A stretch of 64,000 bases of DNA from Anomaloglossus baeobatrachus. Its lineage: Eukaryota; Chordata; Amphibia; Anura; Aromobatidae. The position numbers were made by a program, and so were the translations under genes. The notes beneath the pieces are model-generated. The model was not told the origin of the DNA. It did not search any database and saw only the letters and a program-made list of their open reading frames with translations. The stretch is taken from contig NC_134361.1 in NCBI RefSeq assembly GCF_048569485.1, forward strand, positions 173,382,492 to 173,446,491. Direction: 5' to 3'. How positions within the stretch are numbered: position 1 is the stretch's first letter; the number at the start of each line of letters is the position of its first letter. Shown here piece by piece: positions 32,905-44,296 of this stretch.

Positions 32905-35900
32905 AGCCACGTAAACCGGGACCTTGTTGTTGTGCCGGGATGCCATTAGATCCACTTCCGGAGTGCCCCACTTGCGGCAGATCGACCGGAACACTGCCGG
33001 ATGCAGAGCCCACTCGCCGTTGTCCACGGTTTGACGGCTGAAATAATCTGCCTCCCAGTTTTCTACGCCTGGGATGTGGACTGCGGATATGGTGGACTTT
33101 GAGTCCTCCGTCCACTGAAGGATGCGTTGAACCTCCAACATTGTTAGGCGGCTGCGAGTCCCGCCCTGGTGATTGATGTAGGCAACTGCTGTCACGTTGT
33201 CTGACTGGACTCGAATGTGCTTGCCCGCCAACAGGTGGTGAAAGGCGAGAGCTAGGAGCACAGCTCTGATTTCCAGCACATTGATCGTCCGAATCAGCCC
33301 TCTCGGAGTCCAAGTGCCCTGTGCTCGGTGGTGGAGAAATACTGCTCCCCAGCCGGATAGACTGGCATCCGTGGTGAGGATCACCCAGGACGGGGTCAGG
33401 AAGGAGCGTCCCTGAGACAGAGAGAGGGGCCGAAGCCACCACTGAAGGGAGCTCCTGGTCTGTGGCGACAGAGCCACCAACCTGTGCAAGGAAGAAGTCC
33501 GCTTGTCCCAACAGCGGAGAATGTCCAGCTGCAGAGGACGCAGATGGAACTGGGCAAAGGGAACAGCCTCCATTGACGCCACCATCTGACCCAGCACCTG
33601 CATGGGGTGCCTGATGGAATGACGGCGGGGCCTCAACAGAGAGCGCACCGCCAGATGGAGGGACTGCTGTTTGACTAAGGGCAGCTTGACAAGTGCCGGC
33701 AGAGTCTCGAATTGCATCCCTAGGTACGTGAGTTTTTGGGTAGGGGTCAGAGTGGACTTTGGCAGATTGACAAGCCACCCGAATTGAACAAGAGTGGCGA
33801 GAGTGAGCGAGACACTCCGCTGACAGTCTGCACTGGATGAAGACTGGACAAGGAGGTCGTCCAGGTAAGGAATCACTGCCAACCCCTGGAGGTGCAGAAC
33901 CGCAACCACTGCTGCCATGACCTTGGTAAATACTCGAGGGGCCGTGGCTAACCCGAAGGGGAGAGCCACGAATTGGAAATGTTCCTCTCCGATTGCAAAA
34001 CTTAGCCAACGCTGGTGTGAAACTGCAATTGGCACATGCAGATAGGCATCTCTGATGTCGACGGATGCCAGGAAATCTCCTTGGGTCATTGAGGCAATGA
34101 CTGATCGCAGAGACTCCATGCGAAAGTGCCGCACCTGAACATGCTTGTTGAGAAGCTTGAGATCCAGGATGGGCCGGAAGGAACCGTCCTTTTTGGGGAC
34201 TAGGAAGAGATTTGAGTAAAAACCTCTGAACCGTTCCCTGGCGGGAACCGGTACAATTACTCCGTTGGCCTGCAAGGATGCCACGGCCTGAGAGAAGGCG
34301 GCGGCCTTGGAGCAGGGGGGAGTTGACAGAAAACATCTGTTTGGCGGGCTGGAAGAGAACTCTATCCTGTAGCCGTGGGAGATGATATCCCGCACCCACT
34401 GATCGGAGACGTGTTGAAACCACACGTCGCCAAAGTGGGAGAGCCTGCCACCGACCAAGGACGTTGCTGGCTCGGCCAGATAGTCAAGAGGAGGCTGCCT
34501 TGGTGGCAGCAGCTCCTGCGGAGCTTTGTGGACGCGGCTTCTTGCGCCAGGTGGGCTTCTGGTCCTTGGCTGAGTTAGTGGACGAGGCCGAGGGCTTAGA
34601 GGACGACCAGTTAGAGGAACGAAACCTCGACTGATTCCTGCCCTGGACAGGTTTCCTGGTTTTAGTCTGTGGCAAGGAAGTACTCTTCCCGCCAGTAGCC
34701 TCCTTAATTATTTCATCCAGTTGTTCACCGAACAGCCTGGACCCAGCAAATGGGAGCCCAGCAAGGTACTTCTTTGAGGAAGCATCTGCCTTCCACTGTC
34801 GAAGCCACAAGATCCTGCGGATAGCGAGGGAATTAGCGGAGGCCACCGCAGTGCGGTGAGAGGCCTCCAGCATGGCAGACATGGCGTAGGCTGAAAAGGC
34901 TGAAGCCTGGGAAGTTAAGGTAACCAATTCAGGCATAGAGTCCCTAGTGAGGGAATGCATCTCCTCTAGGGAAGCAGAGATGGCTTTGAGAGCCCACACT
35001 GCTGCAAAGGATGGGGAGAACGAGGCCCCTGCCGCCTCATAGACAGACTTGGCCAGGAGGTCAACCTGGCGGTCAGTGGGATCCTTAAGTGAGGTGCCAT
35101 CAGCCACAGATACAACTGTCCGGGCTGAGAGTCTAGACACCGGAGGGTCTACCTTTGGTGAGTGAGCCCACTCCTTGACCACCTCTGGTGGAAAAGGAAA
35201 ACGGTCATCAGAACCACGCTTTGAGAAGCGTTTGTCAGGACAGGCTCTGGGCTTGGACACAGTGGCTTGAAAACTGGAGTGGTTAAAGAACACACTCCTT
35301 GTTCTCTTAGGCAAGGTAAACTGGTGCTTTTCTGCCAGAGAGGGTTGCTCCTCTGATACTGGCGGATTGAGGTCCAGTACAGAATTAATGGACGCAATCA
35401 AATCACTCACATCTGCATCACCCTCGGTCAGATCAATGGGGCACATGGAGGTAGCGTCCGAGCCCCCAGTAAAGACATCCTCCTCGTCCTGCGAGTCGGC
35501 TCGAGAATCGGAGCCGCGGGACGAGGCAGGAGAGGGGACCCTGCGTCTCCTATTAGGAGGACGGGGTCTGGGAGCAGATGAAGAATCCTCTGTGAGCTCT
35601 GCAGAGCGAGCCGAAGCAGCAGAGGCGCCCTGAGAAGGGGGCTGATGCATGCTCAGCAGAGTCCGGGACAGCTGTCCCATGGAGTCGGCAAAGGACTGGG
35701 AGATAGAAAACAATTCTACCCAAGCCGGGGGTTCAGCCACCGGGGCCGGAGCAGCCGGAGGGACCACTGGGGAGACTCCAGGCTGAGGCACCACCATGTT
35801 AGAGCAGGCATCACACTGAGGATATGTGCTCGGTTCAGGCAGTACGAGCTTACATGAAGTGCATATTTAGTACAGCCTTGCTCCTAGTGTGAGACATGCT

Positions 35901-36915
35901 GCTGAGGTGGGAGCTCTACAGAAAAGAACACACTCCTTCAGAATGACCCCCAGAGAGTGTATAAGAAAGTCCACAACCAGAGGTTGTGGCTTACCAGACC
36001 GTTTTGTGTGCCCTCCGGATCCCACAGCTCGGACCCCCAGACAGGTTGCAGAGATGCAGCAGCCAGCGCCGATCAGTGTGAGAACGCTGATAAAATGGCG
36101 CCGGAGTGAGGAGGGGGGCGGGGCCTAGTCCAAGAGCGGGAACCGGAGGGCCAAGGAGATATACAGGGGAGAGAAACATCTCCTCAGAGAGGAGTGTCCT
36201 CCCCTGTGCTGAACGGCTGGTGGGCGGCGCCGCACTGTCCATCTGCATGACTGACATGCAGGGGCAGTGAAAACGTAAGTAGGCCGCAGCCGAAGCCGGG
36301 GCCTAAATTTTACAATGCGGCCGGCGCGCAGGCACCCTCGGCGCGGTTCTCTGGTGAAAACCGGAGAACCGGCCGGAAATGTCACAAAGGTTACATAAAA
36401 CACTCCCCAACATTAAAGTGCAAGGGACCCCCCTAACAATAACGTCTCAATACTTAAGCTTGTGAGACGCAGGGCCAGGTCCCTGAGGGATGAGTGCTCC
36501 GTCCGGCAGGGTCCTGAAAGGGCTGCGGATGGAGATCGGTCTCCTGCAAAGCAGGGAGAACCGTGCTGGCTCCCACTTCAAGCCAGAGCCCGAGGGATGG
36601 TGAAGGAGCGCGGCATGTAAGGCTCCAGCCTTGAAATCAACCTTAACAACACCGCCGACACAGTGGGGTGAGAAGGGACATGCCGGGGGTCCAGCTTGGA
36701 CCCGCTTTTCTTCAAACTCTTTAAAATCAGATGAGAATGCATGTGTGGATGTGTGCCTCCTGAACACAAAGCATTGAACTGGCTATATTTGGTTATCCAG
36801 GGGGTGTATATGCTAGGAGGGAGGAGCTACACTTTTTAGTGTAGTACTTTGTGTGTCCTCCGGAGGCAGAAGCTATACACCCATGGTCTGGGTCTCCCAT
36901 GAGGAACGATGAAGA
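32905..36915 (-). mobile_element. DIRS-type retrotransposon C (partial), within A
   Basis: A second, more divergent DIRS lineage in minus-strand sense. Parts: RT/RNase H region (about 32905-34458: LDLKLLNKHVQVRHFRMES, SVDIRDAYLHVPI, PYLDDLLV, TTDASLSGWGAVF), gag-like region (34484-35895), 5' leader, and a terminal repeat (about 36770-36915) related to but distinct from those of A, B and D. The recombinase half and the 3' terminal repeat are absent, so it is a truncated fossil. The regions present are largely open. It joins A gag at about 32880-32905 and A leader at about 36915-36930. Confidence 0.75.
34484..35895 (-). mobile_element. DIRS C: gag-like region
   Basis: It encodes the same architecture as the gag region of A, B and D: an acidic serine/proline-rich N-terminal part, then LPKRTRSVFFNHSSFQ, KVDPPVSRLSARTVVSVAD, and ASANSLAIRRILWLRQWKAD, with a basic, Lys-rich end. 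The sequence is clearly diverged from B and D, which marks C as a separate subfamily. Confidence 0.75.
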
Positions 36916-36942
36916 TTATATCTATCTATCTATCTATATATC
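36912..36942 (+). repeat. (ATCT)n microsatellite at the C/A junction
   Basis: About six ATCT units lie exactly where segment C ends and the leader of A resumes. It may have arisen at, or mediated, the junction. Confidence 0.8.
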
Positions 36943-37927
36943 ACGGCACCCTAGGGGAACCAGCACCGGGTGACCGGTGTGGCTTACCAACCGCTGGTGT
37001 CCTCCAGATTCCCTGTCGTGGGTCCCCCGGAGCTGTAGAGCTGTGCAGCTGCAGCATACACCGGCAGAATGCCAAACATGGCCGCCGGAGCTCTCAAGGG
37101 GGGGGTTGGGGGGGGAGTGAAGCCATGGGCGGCGCCGGCCAAAGGCAGGAATCTGGAGGCCCCATAGTGGTCAATGAGAGGGGAGGGGAGACATGCAAAG
37201 ATGCTCCAGCCCTCTGTCTGTAATCCCGCCCTTACCCCTGACAAGCAGGCCTGGGGGCGGGATTTTTCGCGACTAGGCCGCGATGAAGCCGGGGACTAAA
37301 TTTAAGGCCGTGCCCGACAAGCAGGCACGGTCGGCGCGGAAGTCCGATGAAAAAAAATCAACGGACGGCGCTACTGGGGAGAAAGGCGACCTCTCTCCCC
37401 GTACCGTCCCCACATGGGGACACAGAGTACCTTCAAGGTGCAGGGCCCGGTCCCTGGGGATGAAAACGCTCCGGTCCAGCAGGTTCCACCAGGGGCTGCG
37501 GATGGAGCACGGTCTCAGCAGGTGAATGACCGGTGAGGCTCCCACTTCTCCCAGAGCCGCATAAGGGATGGTGAAGGAGACGGCATGTGGCTCCAGCCTT
37601 TGTACCCGCAATGGGTACCTCAACCTTAACAACACCGCCGACATAGTGGGGTGAGAAGGGAGCATGCCGGGGGCCCCATCGGGGTCCTCTTTTCTTCCAT
37701 CCGTCATACTATGTATGAGAAATCTTTTTTTTTTTTTTTTTCTTCTATGAGTGGATATGTGCCTCCTTCCACACAAAGCATAAAACTGAGGAGCCAGTGG
37801 TCCACGGGAGGGTGTATAGGCAGAGGGGAGGGGTTACACTTTTTAAAGTGTAATACTTTGTGTGGCCTCCAGAGGCAGAAGCTATACACCCAATTGTCTG
37901 GGTCTCCCAATGGAGCGACAAAGAAAG
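36930..37927 (-). mobile_element. DIRS A: 5' leader and inverted terminal repeat
   Basis: It aligns with the leader of B (29590-30575): 'cggcaccctaggggaaccag', 'gtgtggcttaccaaccgc', 'cagattccctg', then 'cataaaactgaggagcca' and the terminal 'gggtctcccaatggagcgac' ending near 37927. It is the outer partner of the repeat at 21347. Confidence 0.85.
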
Positions 37928-38265
37928 GTAAATATTCCAATAAAACTTTATTTACGCAAAAAAAAAACCTCACTAAGGGGTTAAGCCTTTCAATCCAGAT
38001 GTTTCCTTTAGAAAAATCTGTGTGAAGGTATTTGCACACATTCTCTTTTTCTGGTAGATTCCACCTGGCATCAACTTGGCAGGAGGGGAAAAAAAAATTT
38101 GGCCATAAAATAAGCATACTGCAAAAGCAATGTGAAACCGATATTGCTATACTCAAGTTCCATGTTATGTCACTTACCCATCAAAAAAACATGCTCATTC
38201 TGTACAGTGTAAGACACCAGTGGCTAAACTACCGAAAACGACAGTACAGCCACCTTAGGAAAGCC

Positions 38266-38567
38266 ATGAGCGAGTTCCTAAATACTTGGTTTCGCGATAC
38301 TCGTAACGTGTACGGTCTAATTCACGTATTCATTCCGAATAGCGTGTGCAATGCAAGTCAATGGGGAATACTTGCAATGTAATGAGTAACCCACCCGAAT
38401 GCCGTACCAATCGCTGAGTAGTGAATAGTGCGATATTCGGTCTACTCGTTACATTGCGAGAATTCCCCATTGACTTGCATTGCACACTCTTTGGAATGCA
38501 TACGTGAATATTAGACAGTCGTTACGAGTATCGCAAATCCGAGTATTTCGAAACTCGCTCATCATTA
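38266..38567. mobile_element. Foldback MITE with 'ATGAGCGAG' ends
   Basis: The left arm begins 'atgagcgagttcctaaatac' and includes 'gcgatactcgtaacg' and 'gcaatgcaagtcaatgggga'. The right arm is its inverse: 'ccccattgacttgcattgca', 'cgttacgagtatcgcaaatc', ending 'cgaaactcgctcat'. It is about 300 bp, without coding capacity. No clear target duplication was read. Confidence 0.75.
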
Positions 38568-38616
38568 GTGGTTTCCTGAAGTGGCTTTGTCAAGATATTC
38601 AACAGCTGTGCCACAA

Positions 38617-38856
38617 CTAAATGTGGCCTTGGGCATTGTCTTGCCACACCAGGGTCAGCAAAATGCCAAACAATTTACCAATACCTTTTTCAGAAATATC
38701 AAAATCTTGTGGCAGCTCATCCGTCCCTTGTTTGGCCTGTAATTCTAGAAAATTTGTTACATAAGGGAGACCCAATAAGTCATTGCACAGTTGTGTACTG
38801 TTGGGAACAATGCAAAGTACAGTCCCATTGTAGAAGAAAACATCTTTGAAAATTTC
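38617..38856 (-). pseudogene. Unidentified coding-like remnant
   Basis: On the minus strand, 79 codons are open between two stops, with protein-like composition (EIFKDVFFYNGTV, LLGLPYVTNFLELQ, GTDELPQDFDISEKG). There is no start codon at the head, no obvious splice sites, and I do not recognise the family. It could be a piece of a retrocopy, an exon remnant or chance. Codon choice looks ordinary. It lies between DIRS A and rpl36a. Confidence 0.3.
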
Positions 38857-39100
38857 TCAAAAAGTCAAAATTTTGCTAAGTAATGTATAAGAATATGCAC
38901 ATGTGTAGTCATTACTATTTTTTGCTTTCTGGAGCCAAAACAAACTAATAAAGGCATTACCAGCTGGTCCGATCTAAATAAGGCATCCCAAGGCCCAGCA
39001 TTACTGCTTTTCTTTTCCTCCCTACTAGTCATGTACCCATCTGTGTAAAACCGGCAGCATTGTTATGTAGGATTAAGAATGTTATGGCAGCTACCAACAA

Positions 39101-39125
39101 AAAAAAAAAAAAAAAAAAAAAAAAA
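39101..39125 (+). repeat. poly(A) tract
   Basis: About 26 A residues on the + strand. They lie just beyond the likely 3' end of the rpl36a transcript and read as T-rich downstream sequence on the minus strand. Confidence 0.85.
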
Positions 39126-39158
39126 CCACCACAACTTTAAGAATTTCTGGTGACAAAT

Positions 39159-39164
39159 TTTATT
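39159..39164 (-). promoter_or_regulatory. rpl36a: rpl36a poly(A) signal
   Basis: AATAAA on the minus strand lies 26 nt after the rpl36a stop codon, with GT/T-rich sequence further down. This gives a very short 3' UTR, as is usual for ribosomal protein mRNAs. Confidence 0.8.
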
Positions 39165-39189
39165 GAGATCCAATGATTCCAGGAAGAGC

Positions 39190-39210
39190 TTAAAACTGGA
39201 TAACTTGTCC
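39190..39210 (-). CDS. rpl36a: Ribosomal protein eL42 (RPL36A), exon 5
   Basis: The final 21 coding bases follow a CTTTTCAG acceptor and encode GQVIQF then TAA, the invariant C-terminus of eL42. The same short last coding exon occurs in human RPL36A. The exon continues into a short 3' UTR with AATAAA at 39159-39164. Confidence 0.95.
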   Translation of the reverse strand, partial: GQVIQF

Positions 39211-39292
39211 CTGAAAAGTAAAAAATAATATTTTAGCTGAATTGCATGAAACAAAAAGAAACTTAAAAAGCTATTTGAAAATTATTTTAAAA

Positions 39293-39651
39293 AGGGAACC
39301 AGTCACCTCAGAAAACAAAAGGGTTACTCTGCTCAGCCACCTGACCGTGCGGCTACTGGGAGAAGTTTAACTTATTTAATCCTGAGAGCTGCCAGCTTTC
39401 AGTCATGGGGGCGTGCACAAAACTGTTACAGCTCACTATACCGAGAGGCGGCTGTAAACACGCTCTAGCACATTACCTCTGCTCACAGTATACTGAGCGC
39501 TGATGGAAACTTCACAAGAACACCTGAATGACAAAACCGGCAGCTGCTGGGAGGAATAACATTTATTTCCTTCAGGGAGCCAGCTATCAGTGAGGCTCCT
39601 GTACAGCTTTAGAAAGCCATTATCCAGCAAATTAATAGTGACAGGTTCCCT
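39293..39651. mobile_element. Kolobok/T2-type MITE in rpl36a intron 4
   Basis: The left end is AGGGAACCAGTCACC and the right end, inverted, is AGGGAACCTGTCAC, followed by TTAA at 39652-39655. The left target site is A-rich and mutated. The interior resembles the decayed copy in the gla 3' UTR (6878-7290). Confidence 0.8.
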
Positions 39652-39655
39652 TTAA

Positions 39656-40998
<1,343 letters not shown>

Positions 40999-41330
40999 CT
41001 AGTTAAACAAAATGACAAACCCTTTTATGACTTGGCAATATGCCTTATTTTTTGCTTTCGTTTATCTCCCCCCCTCTCTCAGGAGCCATACGCCATATGA
41101 ATACCCATAAGGCTGTCAAGTTCAGGTCAGGAGACCGGAAGCCGGTCCGTGAATCATGATCTGTATTCTATATAACACAATCTATACAGCCGAGAGGAAT
41201 AAATTGGGACAAAGTAACAAATACAAGCGAAGTGTGCTGTGTCACAATCACTGTTGCTTAGAAAACAGTGTGAGGATGCACAGGCCAGAGCCGCCAGTGG
41301 GGGAGTTTCTCAGGAGCAACATCAGAAAAA

Positions 41331-41353
41331 AGAAAAAAAAAAAAAAAAAAAAA
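41331..41353 (+). repeat. A-rich simple repeat
   Basis: An aaaagaaaaa-type tract in rpl36a intron 3. It is followed to 41508 by the end of a 'gagcatggtagtgctcgctc' type repeat, which I associate with a frog MITE. Confidence 0.7.
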
Positions 41354-41508
41354 CACAACCAAAAACACCACACATGGTAGTCAGTCAATGGTGGACTCGT
41401 GCATTTTTCAAAAAAATCTTCTGGGGAAAATGCTCGGGCCCGCCATTGACTTACATTATGTTCTAGTATGTGGGTCATGGCCATCCGAGCATGGTAGTGC
41501 TCGCTCAG

Positions 41509-42075
41509 TATTATATTAATTATTATAGCGCCATCAATTCCATGGCACTTTACATGTGAGAGGGGTACACATAATAGGGACAAGTACAATAATCATAAAC
41601 AATACAAGGCACAGACTGGTACAGGAGGAGAGAGGACCCTGCCCGCGAGGGGTCACAGTCTACAAGGGATGGACGAGGAGACAGTAGGTGAGGGTAGAGT
41701 TGGTCGTGCGGCGTTGTATCAGACTGAGGATTACGGAATGTTGTAGACTTGTCAGAAGAGGTGGGTCTTCAGGTTCCTTTTGAAGCTTGTATGCGATGGT
41801 GGGAGGAGAATATGAGAGGGGAGTAGAGAAGGAGATCTTGTCAGAATTGAAGGTTACGTGCAGGTAAGTACCAGGAGACTAGGTCACAGATGTAGGGAGG
41901 AGACAGGTTGTTGATGGCTTTGTAGGACATGGTTAGGGTTTTGAACTGAAGTCCTTGGGCAATGGGAAGCCAGTGAAGGGATTGGCAGAGAGGAGAGATC
42001 GGGGAGTAGCGGGGGAAAGAGGTGGATTAGCCGGTCAGCATAGTTTAGAATAGATTGTAAGGGTGCGAGACTAAT
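41509..42075 (-). mobile_element. L2-type LINE, 3' end (RT C-terminus plus tail)
   Basis: On the minus strand the decayed C-terminal RT region can be read in broken frames: LPIAQGLQFKTLTMSYKAIN, then NLSPPYICDLVSWYLPARNL, the usual L2/Rex-like C-terminus. It is followed by the tail 'ccatggaattgatggcgcta' and a (TAAT)n-like end. The copy is 5' truncated and lies in rpl36a intron 3. Confidence 0.7.
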
Positions 42076-42184
42076 TGACAATTGTTTCCAATAGGAAACC
42101 GACCACCACTTTTGTCCAGGATTAGTAAGAAACAGCGTTGTCTGCAGTAATGGCGTCTCTCAGTCTGACACAGCACCGCACAAT

Positions 42185-42385
42185 CAGCTCTACCCTCACC
42201 TACTGTATCCTCACCTATCCTTTGTAGACTGTGAGGCCTCGTGGGCAGGGTCCTCTATCCTCCTGTACCTGTCTGTCTTGTACTGTTTATGATTATTGTA
42301 CTTGTCCCCATTATGTATACCCCTTTCACATGTAAAGCGCAATGGAATTGATGGCGCTATAATAATAATAATAAATAATAACATT
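42185..42385 (+). mobile_element. L2-type LINE 3' tail, second copy in opposite orientation
   Basis: 'ctaccctcacctactgtatc' through 'caatggaattgatggcgcta' ending in (TAA)n repeats the tail of the 41509-42075 copy on the other strand. The two form an inverted pair about 500 bp apart within rpl36a intron 3. Confidence 0.75.
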
Positions 42386-42504
42386 GACAGCAGTGTAGTG
42401 GAGGGACTTGTGCCGTCAACTCTGGCAGAGCTGTTGAGCTCAGTTACCAGATGTAGCACATACAGCCATACTGCCACCATAGGTGAAGCGTTTCACATGA
42501 TTCA

Positions 42505-43109
<605 letters not shown>

Positions 43110-43470
43110 GGCTATGTGCGCACGTTGCGTATTTGCATGCGTTTGATCAGCACCGCAGCGTAATGCATGCGTCCTGCGTCCCCAGCACAATCTATGAAGA
43201 TTATGCAGGAGCTGTGCGCACGTGGTGTATTAGAGCGCAGCGCTTCGGCTACTGCCCGAGGCGCGCGTTCTAAGAAGAGACATGTCACTTATTCCGTGCG
43301 CTCTGCATGCAGCCCCCGCTCTGTCTATGGGAGGGGCTGCACTCAGAGCGCATGGAATCGGCTTTTTTTTTTCATTACGGACTCTTTCTGCAGCGATTTG
43401 AAGCGCACGTGTGCTGTTCATATCGCTGCAGAAATTTCTGCAGGGACAAACGCTATGTGCGCACATAGCC
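43110..43470. mobile_element. Harbinger-like MITE with perfect 14-bp ends, 361 bp
   Basis: Target copies TAA lie at 43107-43109 and 43471-43473. The terminal inverted repeats GGCTATGTGCGCAC and GTGCGCACATAGCC are exact complements. The interior is foldback ('gcgcgcgttctaagaagaga' region) and has no coding capacity. The 3-bp TAA target fits PIF/Harbinger. Perfect ends suggest relative youth. It lies in rpl36a intron 2. Confidence 0.8.
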
Positions 43471-43473
43471 TAA

Positions 43474-43806
43474 GAGTCGTGTACTCCGGTGCACTCCAGT
43501 GGGGCTACTGGCTGGTGACAAACTGCTGGAGGAAGAGTACAAGACTGGGGACATCGATTAGAAGCTCCACTCATAAGGTAAAATTGACAAACAAAACCAA
43601 AAACAAGCAAAGCATGGCTTTAAACATACTTGGTGTGAAATAAAGGTTACTACACTTTAACGTTTAGACAGGCTCAGGGAACAACAAAAAAAAATAAAAG
43701 TCTCTATGGCAGAAAACATCAATAAGTAGGCATTTAGTTTTGTTTCTTCTGTGCACGGTGGGAGATCTGGGAAGATGACTAAAATAAAAATTCTGGTAAT
43801 GAATAG
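43474..43806. other. rpl36a: rpl36a intron 2, no recognised feature
   Basis: Unique-looking sequence between the MITE and DIRS element D. No coding frame or repeat ends were seen. Confidence 0.5.
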
Positions 43807-43990
43807 AGAAGGGAATTTTGTTACTTACCGTAAATTCCTTTTCTTCTAGCTCTTATTGGGAGACCCAGACGATTGGGGTATAGCTACTGCCCTCCGGAGG
43901 CCACACAAAGCACTACACTAAAAAGTGCAAGGCCCCTCCCCTTCTGGCTATACCCCCCCCCGTGGTATCACGGGTTCTCCAGTTTTAGTG
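43807..43990 (-). repeat. DIRS D: 3' inverted terminal repeat
   Basis: 'gaagggaattttgttactta' at the outer edge, followed by 'gggagacccagacgattggg', 'ggccacacaaagcactacac' and 'ggtatcacgggttctccag'. The inverted partner lies at 49720-49866 ('gagaacccgtgataccacgg', 'tagtgctttgtgtggcctcc'). Confidence 0.88.
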
Positions 43991-44131
43991 CCAAAGCAAG
44001 AAGGAGGAAGCCAATAACTGGTTTAAACAAATTAACTCCGAATAACGTCGGAGAACTGAAAAACCGTTCAACATGAACAACATGTGTACCCGCAAACAAC
44101 AAAAAAATCCCGAAGGACAACAGGGCGGGTG

Positions 44132-44232
44132 CTGGGTCTCCCAATAAGAGCTAGAAGAAAAGGAATTTACGGTAAGTAACAAAATTCCCTTCTTCTTCAG
44201 CGCTCTATTGGGAGACCCAGACGATTGGGACG
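44132..44232 (-). repeat. DIRS D: internal complementary region
   Basis: Positions 44132-44192 are the reverse complement of the outer 3' end (43807-43867), and 44193-44232 the reverse complement of the outer 5' end (about 49828-49866). They are joined head to head as the two ends would be in a circle. This is the diagnostic DIRS structure used to template completion of the circular intermediate. Confidence 0.9.
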
Positions 44233-44296
44233 TCCAAAAGCTGTCCCTGGGTGGGTAAAGAGATACCTCATGTTAGAGCTGCAAAACAGCCCTCCC

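Larger units (their letters stand above)
21347..37927 (-). mobile_element. DIRS-type retrotransposon A (host of nested insertions)
   Basis: A DIRS-type tyrosine-recombinase retrotransposon fossil in minus-strand sense. Parts: 3' terminal repeat and internal complementary region (21347-21790), recombinase region (21851-22870), RT/RNase H region (22870-24575 and 30577-30945), gag-like region (31632-32880), 5' leader and terminal repeat (about 36930-37927). Guests are DIRS element B (24576-30575), a Harbinger-like MITE (30946-31628) and DIRS-related segment C (about 32905-36915). Without the guests about 5.9 kb remains, equal to B and D, so A was probably full length. Apart from the insertions it has few breaks. 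The rather intact frames suggest a fairly recent arrival, older than B. Confidence 0.85.
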
